A stretch of 64,000 nucleotides of DNA from an uncultured Clostridia bacterium. Lineage in GTDB: Bacteria; Bacillota; Clostridia; TANB77; CAG-508. The stretch lies in the NCBI GenBank assembly GCA_944389125.1, contig CALXLF010000005.1, positions 61,685 to 125,684 on the forward strand, given 5' to 3'. The position numbers were made by a program, and so were the translations under genes. Numbering within the stretch: the first letter of the stretch is position 1; every line of letters begins with the position of its first letter. The notes beneath the pieces are model-generated. The model searched no databases. It worked only from the letters and a program-made list of their open reading frames with translations, and was not told the origin of the DNA. Below, piece after piece: positions 1-9,185 of this stretch.

Positions 1-830
1 ATGCAGATGAAGAACAAAATATTATCAATGACTTGAAAAATCAAATATCAAAAGTAGAAATAAAAAAATCTAAAGCAGAACTAGAACTTGAACAAACAGT
101 AAATAAGATGTGGGAAGAATATGAACTTACTCCTAATAATGTAAAAGATGTAGAAAAATGCGAAAATCCATCAGAAATTAGTAAAAGAGTTTCTTCTTTA
201 AGACAGAATATCAAAGACCTTGGAAGTATTAATATCGATTCAATTAAAGAATATGAAGAAACAAAACAGAGATATGATTTTATGTGTGAACAAAGATTAG
301 ATTTAGAAAATTCTATATCAAAATTAAAGAAGCTTATTTCAGAAATTGTAGATACAATGAAAAAACAATTTGCTGAGAAGTTTAAAGCTATAAATAAGAA
401 TTTTAAAGAAGTATTCACAGAGCTTTTTGGTGGAGGAAAAGCAGAATTAAAACTAGAAGATAGTAGTCAGATTTTGGAATGTGGAATTGAAATTGAAGTT
501 CAGCCACCAGGAAAAAAACTTCAGAGTATGTCACTTTTATCAGGTGGAGAAAAAGCTTTTACAGCTATTGCTCTTTTATTTGCAATATTAAAAATAAATC
601 CAGCTCCTTTCTGTGTATTAGATGAGATTGAAGCTGCTTTAGATGATGTAAATGTATATAGATTTGCTGAATATTTAAAAAAGTTTGGAAAAGAAACACA
701 GTTCTTAGTAATAACACATAGAAAAGGAACTATGGAAGCTGCAGATACTGTTTATGGAATTACAATGGAAGAAAAAGGAGTTAGTAAACTTTTATCATTA
801 AATATGAACCAAGGTAATATAGCTGTTTAG
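1..830 (+). CDS. smc: Chromosome partition protein SMC, C-terminal part (5' end outside window)
   Basis: C-terminal ATPase head of the SMC condensin subunit, which compacts and segregates the chromosome with ScpA and ScpB (scpB lies at 28.4 kb). The frame is open from base 3, so the gene enters from the left edge and about 275 residues are visible. Seen: the end of the coiled coil (charged, to about residue 130 of the fragment), the ABC signature LLSGGEKAF, Walker B FCVLDEIEAALDD, and the D/H-loop region QFLVITHRKGTMEAAD, in the order expected for SMC. The end MEEKGVSKLLSL is typical of clostridial SMC. It is followed by a hairpin terminator. No internal anomaly and no in-frame CGG. Identification is firm; only the start is missing. 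Confidence 0.95.
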   Translation, partial: ADEEQNIINDLKNQISKVEIKKSKAELELEQTVNKMWEEYELTPNNVKDVEKCENPSEISKRVSSLRQNIKDLGSINIDSIKEYEETKQRYDFMCEQRLDLENSISKLKKLISEIVDTMKKQFAEKFKAINKNFKEVFTELFGGGKAELKLEDSSQILECGIEIEVQPPGKKLQSMSLLSGGEKAFTAIALLFAILKINPAPFCVLDEIEAALDDVNVYRFAEYLKKFGKETQFLVITHRKGTMEAADTVYGITMEEKGVSKLLSLNMNQGNIAV

Positions 831-893
831 ATAAAAAATATATAAAATTAATTTTAAGATGAAAAAATGAGAAAAACAGAGAAAAAAAGAGCT

Positions 894-930
894 AAAAAGA
901 GGATAGGAATAATTTGCCTATTCTCTTTTT
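894..930 (+). terminator. Rho-independent terminator after smc
   Basis: The inverted repeat AAAGAGGATAGG / CCTATTCTCTTT encloses an AT-rich loop and ends in a T run. It lies 64 bases after the smc stop, as expected for the end of that operon. Confidence 0.75.
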
Positions 931-1051
931 GTATAATTTTTCTTAAATTTGAAAAATATAATAATATAAAAAAATATGGAATTTGATTTTTATTTTAATA
1001 CGTAGTATAATATCACCCATGTGACGTAAAATTCTAAAAGAAAAGGAGTGA

Positions 1052-2140
1052 ATGTTTATTTTAAAAGGAAAGCTATTACGTTTTACAAAAGATATCATCA
1101 ATCCTGTAAAAATAATTTTGCTTAGTATATTATTTTTAGTATTAGTGATCTTAATAAAGTATAAACCTGTATATTTAGTCACACTATCAGGTGAAACTTT
1201 AGGATATGTTACAGAAAAATCAGAATTAGATAATAAGATTAACGAATATATAAATACGAAAGAAGGAACAGTTGCATTAATAGATATAGAAGTTATGCCA
1301 GAATATACTTTAGATTTAGTTTCAAGAAATGAAGAAACTAAAGAAAATGAAATTTTAGAAGAAATTGAAAAAACAGCGGTAATAACTTATAGAACTTATG
1401 GAGTATCTGTTAATGGAGAAATTAAAACTGAAGTTGATACTGAAGCTGAAGCTTTAGATATTATCAACAATTTAGGTCAGGATGTTGAAGAAGGCGTAGA
1501 TTTTGAATTAGGATATACAGAAATATATACAACAGAAGAAAATACTTCTGTTCCAGAAGATAAAGCATTAGAAGTAGTTTCAGAGATAAAAACAGCGAAA
1601 GTAACAGAGTATGAAGAAGAACAAGCTAGAATTGCTGCAGAAAAAGCAGCTGCTGAGGCAGCGGCTAGAGAAGCTGCAAGAAAAGCAGCAGAGGCTAAAA
1701 AATCAACAGCTGTTGCAACTTCATCAGCAAGCTATGGATCTCATGGAAGTGTAAATGGTATAGCAATTTCTAATCCATTAAAAACTAGCCCACTTATAAC
1801 TTCCAGATTTGGTGAAAGAAGTTCTTCTAGATCAAGTTCTCATACAGGTCTTGATTTAGCTGTATCACTTGGAACTTCAATTTATCCAATAGCTAGTGGT
1901 ACAGTAGTAACTGCTTCATATCAAGGTTCTTATGGTAATATGATTGTTATTGACCATGGAAATGGAGTTCAATCATATTATGCACATTGTAACTCAATAA
2001 ATGTAAGTGTTGGTGAATCTGTTACAACAGACACTGTTATTGGTACTGTAGGTTCAACAGGAAACTCAACAGGACCCCATTTACACTTAGAGATAAGAAT
2101 AAATGGAGTTGCATATAACCCACAAAATTATTTATATTAA
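1052..2140 (+). CDS. Membrane-anchored M23-family peptidoglycan endopeptidase
   Basis: Likely a cell-surface zinc metallopeptidase that cuts peptidoglycan cross-bridges. About 362 residues: a hydrophobic segment at about 21-37 (IILLSILFLVLVILIKY), which is a signal anchor; an extracellular acidic region at 45-185; an Ala/Glu-rich helical linker at 190-220; then an M23 (lysostaphin/LytM) domain at about 245-362. Zinc-binding motifs are visible: SHTGLDLA (HxxxD) and GPHLHLEI (HxH), with the typical NGVQSYYAHC stretch between. ATG 1052 is only a few bases from GGAG; GTG 1049 is in frame and equally possible. It stands alone between two terminators. Family assignment is firm; whether it acts in growth, division or sporulation is not visible. 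Confidence 0.88.
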   Translation: MFILKGKLLRFTKDIINPVKIILLSILFLVLVILIKYKPVYLVTLSGETLGYVTEKSELDNKINEYINTKEGTVALIDIEVMPEYTLDLVSRNEETKENEILEEIEKTAVITYRTYGVSVNGEIKTEVDTEAEALDIINNLGQDVEEGVDFELGYTEIYTTEENTSVPEDKALEVVSEIKTAKVTEYEEEQARIAAEKAAAEAAAREAARKAAEAKKSTAVATSSASYGSHGSVNGIAISNPLKTSPLITSRFGERSSSRSSSHTGLDLAVSLGTSIYPIASGTVVTASYQGSYGNMIVIDHGNGVQSYYAHCNSINVSVGESVTTDTVIGTVGSTGNSTGPHLHLEIRINGVAYNPQNYLY

Positions 2141-2143
2141 ACT

Positions 2144-2175
2144 AAAAAATCTTCCTTGAAAAGGGAAGATTTTTT
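2144..2175 (+). terminator. Rho-independent terminator after the M23 peptidase
   Basis: A perfect stem AAAAATCTTCC / GGAAGATTTTT around a short loop, followed by T residues, starts 4 bases after the stop codon. Confidence 0.85.
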
Positions 2176-2256
2176 TGCGGTTTAATTGATTGACTAATTT
2201 AAATATATAATGATATAATAAATAAATATAAATAATAAAGTATGGGAGAGCATATT

Positions 2257-3465
2257 ATGTCAATTGTAAAAACTAATGGTCCTGTTATAAATTCTTATAA
2301 AGATTATGAAGTTGAAATTATGGAAATTGGAGAAAAAGATCAAATTATATTGCAAGATGGAACAGAAGTTAAAATTCCATATATAGACTTTAAAGATGGC
2401 GAAACTAAAAATTATATAATTATAAGAAGAATTAACCCACCAGAAGATGAAAATGAAAATAAAACTGAAAAATATAAAAATTATGAGATTTTTTCGATTG
2501 ATTTTGCTTATGGAAATATAGATTTTGATCGTTTAAATAATAATCCTGAATATAGAAGTAGATTTTTAAAATACATTGTTTCAAGAGATGGATTAGATAA
2601 TATAGTTAAAAAAACATGTGGAGCTTTACCTATTGATGTTTTAATTCCAAAAGACCAAAAAGAAGATTGGTTTAAGGATTTAAATAATTTTAGATTTGAT
2701 ATGACAACTATAACAGCTGTTGTAGAAGGTGTTTTAGAATCATCTCATAGAAAAAAAGTAAAGGTTGACATAAAAGAAGAACCTAAAAATGTAGAAATGC
2801 CACAAGGAATATTAAATACATTTACTACTATAGAAGGTGGTAATGCACCAAAAAAGAAAAAGAAATCTATATGGCAAGTATTTGATGAAGTAGACCAAGA
2901 AAATGCTGAAAAGAGAAGAAAAAAAGAAGAAAAGAGAGATAGAGAAAGAAAACGTTCTAGAGGAGAAAGAGTTCTAGAACATCCTGATTATGATGAAGAA
3001 ATAAAGTTTAAAGATGTTAAATTAGAAGATGCATTAGTTGCTTTTTATAAAACAGGAGGAGTAGTAATACAAAAACCAATATTTGATAAAAAAACAGGAC
3101 TTAGAACTGGAGATTATGAAAGTGTAACTGTAGTTACAAGATATACTTTATGTTTTAAAGGCGTTGGTGTAGATAAGCCTACAGAAATACAAACAATTTT
3201 AATGTCTGATGTTGATGAAGAAAAATTAGCTCTAAATGGTGAATATAGAGATAAATTTATAAGTGATATTTGCTTACCTATATTAAAATATGCTAAACAG
3301 GGATTACCTGTGGAAATAGGTAAAAAATGGCCATATATCGGTGGTTTTGATATTGAAGAAAATTATTCAGTAAAAAAAGTAATAAGAGATGATAATGATG
3401 ATCTTCAAAAATTCTTCAGTTTATTAAGTAATACATCAGATAAAACTAAAAAAGATATAAGATAA
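2257..3465 (+). CDS. Unknown protein, paralog of the next gene
   Basis: I do not recognise a family. About 402 residues from ATG 2257, chosen because GGGAGAG sits at a good distance before it; ATG 2242 overlaps that binding site. No signal peptide or membrane segment is seen. The N-terminal third contains a block IDFAYGNIDFDRLNNNPEYR...; the middle (about 190-245) is a very basic, charged linker (KKKKKSIWQVFDE, then EKRRKKEEKRDRERKR), probably unstructured; the C-terminal third has a block with SDVDEEKLALNGEYRDKF and WPYIGGF. The same blocks recur in order in the following gene (3485), so the two are diverged tandem duplicates, probably co-transcribed (19-base gap). Function unknown. Confidence 0.75.
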   Translation: MSIVKTNGPVINSYKDYEVEIMEIGEKDQIILQDGTEVKIPYIDFKDGETKNYIIIRRINPPEDENENKTEKYKNYEIFSIDFAYGNIDFDRLNNNPEYRSRFLKYIVSRDGLDNIVKKTCGALPIDVLIPKDQKEDWFKDLNNFRFDMTTITAVVEGVLESSHRKKVKVDIKEEPKNVEMPQGILNTFTTIEGGNAPKKKKKSIWQVFDEVDQENAEKRRKKEEKRDRERKRSRGERVLEHPDYDEEIKFKDVKLEDALVAFYKTGGVVIQKPIFDKKTGLRTGDYESVTVVTRYTLCFKGVGVDKPTEIQTILMSDVDEEKLALNGEYRDKFISDICLPILKYAKQGLPVEIGKKWPYIGGFDIEENYSVKKVIRDDNDDLQKFFSLLSNTSDKTKKDIR

Positions 3466-3484
3466 ATTATTTTAGGAGAAATTT

Positions 3485-4438
3485 ATGAGTGGAAAAAAGA
3501 AAGATGCACTATATTATTCTAGAGAAGATTTGACTGGAATGGGACCTAGTCAAATTCAAGTTTTTGAGGTTAAAAATCCAGGACAAACAATTACACTTAA
3601 TATGAATGGAAAATTAATAACTCTTAAATCAGTTAATGTTCAAGGCACAAATTATCCAATAAAACCATATGTTTTTATTGAAAGATATAGAAATATTGAT
3701 TTAACTACTGTTGATATTATATATGGAAATATGGATATTCCAGGATTAAAAAAAGATGAAAGGTCTAGAAACAAATTGTTTGAAGAAATACTTACAAGAG
3801 AAAATCTAGAATTAATTACAAGAAAATATTGCGGACTTATACCAAATATAACTACTGGTTTATATGGAAATAGTCAGTTAAGATATGATCAAGATAGTAT
3901 GAAAGCATTAGCCAAAGCTGTTTTTAGTTCAGCATACTTAGAAAATAGACAAACTTCAATTAAAATGAACAGTAATGGTAGTAAAAATTCTAGATCAAAA
4001 AAAAGAAGCTTTTGGGATAGAATATTTGGATCACCTGATGGAGAAAACAAAGAACAATCATCTCAAACAAGTGTAGGTGATTATCAAGGAAGAACAACAT
4101 ATACTAGAAATGAAGGAGTATTATTTTATAGAACTGGAGTTGTAATTTTTAATAAAGCTACATATTTGAAATTTAATTATGCAACTAAAGATAATGAAAC
4201 TGGAGTTCAAACAGAAGTAAATAGCTTTTTGATTAGTGATTTTAATGAAGATAGATTAAGAACAGATGAAAAATATAGAAAAACTTTTGTACAGGATGTT
4301 TTAAGTCCATCAAGATTAAAAAATGCAAGAAGTGTGGAAATGTTTCCATTTATTGGAGAATTTACCAATTCAGGACAATTCCAAAATAATATAGAGGTAT
4401 GGGCAGCTTTTGATCAATTAAATAAAGGATATAGATAA
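3485..4438 (+). CDS. Unknown protein, paralog of the preceding gene
   Basis: 317 residues, ATG preceded by TTAGGAGAAATTT. It shares a two-block plan with the gene at 2257: an N-terminal block with VDIIYGNMDIPGL...RSRNKLFEEI and a C-terminal block with FLISDFNEDRLRTDEKYRKTF and FPFIGEF, joined by a low-complexity Ser/Lys/Arg linker at about 160-200 (SRSKKRSFWDRIFGSPDG). The linker motif KKKSIWQVFDE of the first gene and KKRSFWDRIFG here match in position. No membrane segment or catalytic motif is recognisable. A terminator closes the pair. It may be a partner of its paralog in a complex, but that is inference only. Confidence 0.75.
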   Translation: MSGKKKDALYYSREDLTGMGPSQIQVFEVKNPGQTITLNMNGKLITLKSVNVQGTNYPIKPYVFIERYRNIDLTTVDIIYGNMDIPGLKKDERSRNKLFEEILTRENLELITRKYCGLIPNITTGLYGNSQLRYDQDSMKALAKAVFSSAYLENRQTSIKMNSNGSKNSRSKKRSFWDRIFGSPDGENKEQSSQTSVGDYQGRTTYTRNEGVLFYRTGVVIFNKATYLKFNYATKDNETGVQTEVNSFLISDFNEDRLRTDEKYRKTFVQDVLSPSRLKNARSVEMFPFIGEFTNSGQFQNNIEVWAAFDQLNKGYR

Positions 4439-4443
4439 TAAAG

Positions 4444-4484
4444 AAATAGAACCTAGATAAATTAATTTCTAGGTTCTATTTTTG
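4444..4484 (+). terminator. Rho-independent terminator after the paralog pair
   Basis: A 13-bp stem AAATAGAACCTAG / CTAGGTTCTATTT with a T-rich tail, immediately downstream of the stop codon. Confidence 0.85.
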
Positions 4485-4589
4485 TATTTAAAATCCAGTA
4501 TTGGAAAAAATAATTAAAATTGTAGTTGAAAATAAGATTAAAAATGTATATAATGATTTTGTTAAAAAATTTTATAGGAGGTTTTGCTT

Positions 4590-7197
4590 ATGGCAGAAGT
4601 GTCTGAAGAAGAGAAAAAAGAAATTGAAGAGATGATAGATGGCTTAGTTCAAAGGGCCAAAAAGGCATCAGAAGAATATAAAAAATTAGATCAAGCCACA
4701 GTAGATAACATTACAAAGAAAATGGCAATGGCAGGTTTAGATCATCATATGGAACTTGCTAAGATGGCAGTAGAAGAAACAGGAAGAGGAATTTACGAAG
4801 ATAAAATAACTAAGAATATGTTTGCAACAGAGTATATTTATCATAGCATAAAATATGATAAAACAGTTGGTGAAGTAGAAACTAATGAAGAAGAGGGGTA
4901 TACATTAATTGCTGAACCAATAGGTGTAATTGCAGGTGTAACTCCTGTTACAAATCCAACATCAACAACAATGTTTAAATCTATAATATCAGCAAAAACT
5001 AGAAATGTTATTATTTTTGGATTTCATCCATCAGCTCAAAAATGTTCTGTAGCTGCAGCTGAAATAGTAAAAAAGGCAGCTGTAGAAGCAGGAGCACCAG
5101 AAGATTGTATATTATGGATTGAAAAACCATCAATCACAGCAACAACAGCTTTGATGAATCATCCAGGTGTTGATTTGATTTTAGCAACAGGTGGTTCTGG
5201 CATGGTTAAGTCAGCATATTCTTGTGGAAAACCAGCATTAGGTGTAGGACCTCGGAAATGTTCCTTGTTATATTGATAAAACAGCTAACTTAAAAGCATC
5301 TGTAAATGATTTAGTAATGTCAAAATCATTTGATAACGGTATGATTTGTGCATCTGAACAATCTGTTTTAGTAGATGAAGAGATTACAGAAGAATTTGAA
5401 GATTTAATGAAAAGAGCTGGATGCTATTTTGTAAATGAGGAAGAAAAAGCAAAACTTCAAAAAGCTATGTTTAATAGTGAAACAAATAAATTAATAGGTT
5501 CTATTGCAGGTCAATCTCCAAAGAAAATTGCAGAACTTGCAGGATTTGAAGTTCCTGATAAAACTAAAGTATTAGTAGTTCCAGAAACAGGTATTGGAAT
5601 AGAGCATCCATTCTCAAGCGAAAAATTAAGTCCAGTCTTAGCTTATTATAAAGTTAAAGATGCTGAAGAAGGAATTTCAAAAGCAGATCAATTAATAAAA
5701 TTTAATGGAATGGGTCATTCAGCAGTTATCCACTCTGAAGATGAGGAAACAATTAAAAAATTCTCTGAAACTGTAAAAGTAGGAAGAATTATAATAAATT
5801 CTCCATCATCACATGGAGCAATTGGTGATATTTATAATACAAATATACCATCACTTACTTTAGGTTGTGGTACATTTGGTGGAAATACAACAACATCAAA
5901 TGTTTCTTCAGTAAATTTAATTAATTTAAAAAGAGTTGCAAGAAGGAGGGTTAATATGCAATGGTTTAAGATTCCAGAAAAAATTTATTTTGAGCCTGGT
6001 TCAATAGCTTACTTAGAAAAAATGAAAGATATTAGTAGAGCATTTATAGTTACAGATGAGTCAATGGTAAAATTAGGATATGTAGATAAAATTCTATATC
6101 ATTTAAGAAAGAGACAACAATATGTTCATTCAGAGATATTCTCAGAAGTTGAACCAGATCCTTCTTTTGATACAATAAATAAAGGCGTTGAAGCAATGAA
6201 AAACTTTAATCCTGATGTAATTATTGCATTAGGTGGAGGTAGTGCAATAGATGCTGCTAAAGGAATGTGGCTTTTTTATGAATATCCAGATGCAGATCCA
6301 GAAGGATTAAGGCTTAAATTTATGGATATTAGAAAAAGAACTTATAAATTCCCATCCTTAGGAATCAAATGTAAAATGGTTGCAATTCCAACAACTTCAG
6401 GTACAGGATCAGAAGTTACATCTTTTGCTGTAATTACAGATAAAAAGAAAAATATAAAATATCCTTTAGCTGATTATGAATTAACACCAGATGTTGCAAT
6501 TATTGACCCAGATTTAGTATTAACATTACCACCAAAACAAACAGCAGATACTGGTATGGATGTTTTAACACATGCTATAGAAGCATATGTTTCAGTTATG
6601 GCATCTGATTATACAGACGGACTTTCTGAAAAAGCTGTAAGAATGGTATTTGAGAACTTAGAAGAAGCATATAAAAATGGAGCTAAAAATAAAGTAGCTC
6701 GTGAGAAAATGCATAATGCAAGCTGTATTGCTGGTATGTCATTTACAAATGCATTTTTAGGAGTAAATCACTCAATTGCACATAAATTAGGTGGAGAATT
6801 CCATATTCCACATGGTAGAGCAAATTCAATTGTTTTACCTTATGTTATAAAATATAATGGTCAATTACCTACAAAATTTGTTTCATGGCCAAAATATGAT
6901 CATTTTATTGCTGATAAAAAATATGCAGACTTAGCAAGAATGTTAGGTTTACCTGCATTAACTGATAGTGAGGGAGTTGAAAGTTTAGCAAGAGCTGTAA
7001 GAGATTTGGCCGAAAGGGTAGGAGAGCCTTTATCTATCAAAGATTGTGGAATTCCAGAAGCTGAATTTATGGCAAAAGTAGATGATTTAGCAGAAAAGGC
7101 ATTTTCAGATCAATGTACAACAGTAAATCCAAGAGTTCCATTAGTTGAAGAAATTAAACAAATATTAATAGACGCTTATTATGGAAAAGAAATCTAA
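4590..7197 (+). CDS. adhE: Bifunctional aldehyde-alcohol dehydrogenase AdhE, with a +1 CGG frameshift
   Basis: Converts acetyl-CoA to acetaldehyde and then ethanol, reoxidising NADH in fermentation; forms spirosomes in known members. Start ATG 4590 follows AGGAGG by 8 bases. The first part (about residues 1-430) is a CoA-acylating aldehyde dehydrogenase with catalytic Cys in NGMICASEQS; the second (about 450-868) is an iron alcohol dehydrogenase with GGGSAIDAAKG and TTSGTGSEVT. The frame breaks at CGG 5253-5255: read as a triplet the protein stops after 7 codons (TGA 5274). Skipping the C gives GVGP-GNVPCYIDKTANLK, the conserved family sequence, and the frame then stays open to the end, for about 868 residues, normal for AdhE. 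No other defect is visible, so I treat it as a functional gene needing the shift. Confidence 0.95.
5253..5255 (+). other. CGG +1 frameshift site in adhE
   Basis: 0-frame CCT CGG AAA; required reading CCT (C) GGA AAT, giving Pro-Gly-Asn of the conserved GPGN motif. Confidence 0.9.
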
Positions 7198-7233
7198 AGC
7201 TATATTACATTTTAATTACATTCCTTTAAAATA

Positions 7234-7260
7234 TTGACAAAAAATTAATTATATTATAAA
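7234..7260 (+). promoter_or_regulatory. Possible sigma-A-type promoter for the TM2 gene
   Basis: TTGACA at 7234-7239 and TATAAA at 7255-7260. The 15-base spacer is shorter than ideal, so the -10 assignment is uncertain. Confidence 0.4.
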
Positions 7261-7302
7261 AATATTACAAGAAATCTAGAAAAATAGAAGGAGAAATTTA
7301 AA

Positions 7303-7611
7303 ATGGCAAAAGATAAAAAAGAGGTTAATGTAGAAGATAGACCTACAAAAAATTGGCTTACAACTTTATTACTATGTTGGTTTTTAGGTTTTTTTGGAAT
7401 ACATCGTTTATATGCAGGAAGAATTGGTGAAGGATTTTTAATGTTATATTGGACAATAGTTTCATGTGTAGTGACATATTTAAATGTATATTTAGGATTA
7501 GCTTGCTTTGTAGGAGTTGGAGCTGTTGTTGTATATGACTTTGTTACTATAGCAATGAAAAGATTTAAAGACTGCTATGGAAGAGAAATTTGCGAAGATA
7601 AATTAAGTTAA
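7303..7611 (+). CDS. TM2-domain membrane protein
   Basis: 102-residue integral membrane protein of the TM2 family, small proteins of mostly unknown function. Start ATG after AGAAGGAGAAATTTAAA. Seen: a charged N-terminus of about 16 residues, then two hydrophobic hairpin segments (about 19-38 and 45-85) with the hallmark LGFFGIHRLYAGRIGEGFLML (TM2 consensus G-x-HRFYxG). The charged C-terminus KRFKDCYGREICEDKLS carries two cysteines. It is a single-gene unit with its own terminator. Family is clear; role unknown. Confidence 0.85.
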   Translation: MAKDKKEVNVEDRPTKNWLTTLLLCWFLGFFGIHRLYAGRIGEGFLMLYWTIVSCVVTYLNVYLGLACFVGVGAVVVYDFVTIAMKRFKDCYGREICEDKLS

Positions 7612-7623
7612 TAAATTTATTAT

Positions 7624-7652
7624 GAAGAGCGGACTGAGGTTCGCTCTTTTTT
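7624..7652 (+). terminator. Rho-independent terminator after the TM2 gene
   Basis: Stem AAGAGCG / CGCTCTT with a loop and a TTTTTT tail, 13 bases after the stop. Confidence 0.85.
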
Positions 7653-7770
7653 AATATAAAAATTTTTTCAAGCTTTCACTTCTAAAAAGCATGATAATTA
7701 TTAAAAAACGAAAACGATTCTTTTAGGACAGTTGAGACAAGTGAACGTTTTTTTGGCACATAAAAAGTTT

Positions 7771-7804
7771 AACTCGGCAGCCATATTTATATGACTACCG
7801 AGTT
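7771..7804 (-). terminator. Strong terminator of the foreign-looking cassette gene at 7853
   Basis: On the minus strand AACTCGGTAGTCATAT pairs with ATATGGCTGCCGAGTT (two G-T pairs) over about 14 base pairs, followed by AAACTTTTT. It is longer and more GC-rich than the native terminators nearby. Confidence 0.8.
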
Positions 7805-7852
7805 TTAGGATTAGGTCCTATTTTGATTTACTGTTACCAACTAGTTAAAATT

Positions 7853-8209
7853 TCATTTTTTCCGATTTAGAGCTTCTAATCGTCTTCGAGCTTCAATCTC
7901 AGTCTTAGCTTCAATGATTAATGCATCAAAAGAAGAATAGGATTTCATTCTTAAAAACCATTTCCACCGTTTTTTGAAGGCTTTAATTTTGGCTTTTAGA
8001 TTGTCTACCTCCTCTTGAGTCATATCTCTAAGCTCAATGAGATTTGGATCTGAAGTGTTTGAACTTTTTGCTATGCGTAATCTTTCTTCGGCATAGACTA
8101 AGTCTAACTCCATTTCTCCCAGCAGGTCGTGGGTACAGTTCCGAATAAACAGAACCAGTGATATGACGAGTATAACAATACCAAAAGCTGCTATTACCAT
8201 TCCTATCAT
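7853..8209 (-). CDS. Small membrane protein of a foreign-looking cassette, unknown function
   Basis: 118 residues, ATG 8 bases after a perfect AGGAGG. One N-terminal transmembrane segment (about 4-23) followed by a long charged, probably coiled-coil region rich in E, R and K. I do not recognise a family. Composition is unlike its neighbours: arginine is coded by CGG three times (at 8143, 7969 and 7864 on the minus strand), plus CGC and CGA, whereas native genes here use AGA almost only. Applying the +1 rule at the first CGG would stop the protein within about 15 codons, so it was presumably written for a host that reads CGG as arginine. It has its own strong terminator. Similar isolated cassettes occur at 25.3, 46.4 and 62.5 kb. 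Probably transferred DNA; expression here is uncertain. Confidence 0.7.
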   Translation of the reverse strand: MIGMVIAAFGIVILVISLVLFIRNCTHDLLGEMELDLVYAEERLRIAKSSNTSDPNLIELRDMTQEEVDNLKAKIKAFKKRWKWFLRMKSYSSFDALIIEAKTEIEARRRLEALNRKK

Positions 8210-8389
8210 ATCTTATCCTCCTTTATATAATTTTTTTATAAAATTTATTATAACACGCAATTTTGCTGTTTTCAACATGTTTACATAAAAAAGCAAAAAA
8301 TATTGAGATTAGATGAGTTTTTGTTCATTGATTAAATTGAGTTTGTTGAATATAATATAAAATAATATATAAATATAGGAGGAGAGGAC

Positions 8390-9136
8390 ATGACGAGAAA
8401 AATTGATTTTCTAACTTCAAATTTAATTGCTCATAGAGGATATCATAATATTAAAATAGGTATACCAGAAAATTCTATACCTGCATTTGAAAGAGCTATT
8501 AAAAATAAATATATAATCGAATTAGATGTACATATTTTAAAAGATAATAATATAGTTGTATTTCATGATGATAATTTAAAAAGAATGACAGGTATTGATA
8601 AAGATATAAAATTAACTACATATGATGAGATAAAAGATTTAAAACTAAATAATACAAAATATAATATTCCATTACTGACAGAAGTATTAAAATTAGTTAA
8701 TAATAGAGTTCCAATTATTATAGAATTAAAAACAGATAACAAAGTAGGTAGATTAGAAACTGAATTAGTTAAAATATTAAGTAAGTACAAAGGGGAATAT
8801 GCTTTAAAAAGCTTTAATCCATTTTCTATATATTGGTTAAAAAAACATTATCCAGATATTATAAGAGGCCAATTAGCATCAAACTTTTCTAATGATAATA
8901 TGTGCATATTTAAAAAGTTTTTATTAAAAAATATGTTTTTTAATATTATTACAAAACCAGATTTTATATCATATGATATTAATTCATTACCAAATAAAAG
9001 AGTAGAAAAAATAAGAAAAGATCATATTGTTTTAGGATGGACTGTAAGAGATAATAAGCAATATATAAAAGGAAAAAAATATTGTGATAATCTTATTTGT
9101 GAAAATTTTGAAGATTTAGAAATAAAAAACGATTGA
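8390..9136 (+). CDS. Glycerophosphodiester phosphodiesterase family protein
   Basis: 248-residue cytoplasmic GDPD-family enzyme, likely hydrolysing glycerophosphodiesters to glycerol-3-phosphate and an alcohol. ATG follows AGGAGGAGAGGAC. Family motifs are present in order: LIAHRGYHN (catalytic HRG), PENSIPAFERAI, IELDVHILKDN (metal-binding E-x-D and H), VVFHDDNLKRMTG (catalytic HDD), PIIIELKTD, and C-terminal LGWTVRD. No signal peptide is seen, so it would act inside the cell. It converges on the gene at 9186 and the two share a terminator. Exact substrate not determinable. Confidence 0.88.
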   Translation: MTRKIDFLTSNLIAHRGYHNIKIGIPENSIPAFERAIKNKYIIELDVHILKDNNIVVFHDDNLKRMTGIDKDIKLTTYDEIKDLKLNNTKYNIPLLTEVLKLVNNRVPIIIELKTDNKVGRLETELVKILSKYKGEYALKSFNPFSIYWLKKHYPDIIRGQLASNFSNDNMCIFKKFLLKNMFFNIITKPDFISYDINSLPNKRVEKIRKDHIVLGWTVRDNKQYIKGKKYCDNLICENFEDLEIKND

Positions 9137-9163
9137 AAAAATTTGATTTTCAATCGTTTTTAT
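9124..9163. terminator. Bidirectional terminator between convergent genes
   Basis: AAAAACGATTGAAAA pairs with TTTTCAATCGTTTTT around a 6-7 base loop, with A and T runs on both flanks. It serves the GDPD gene and probably the minus-strand gene at 9186. Confidence 0.85.
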
Positions 9164-9185
9164 ATATTTTGTATATAATGATTTT

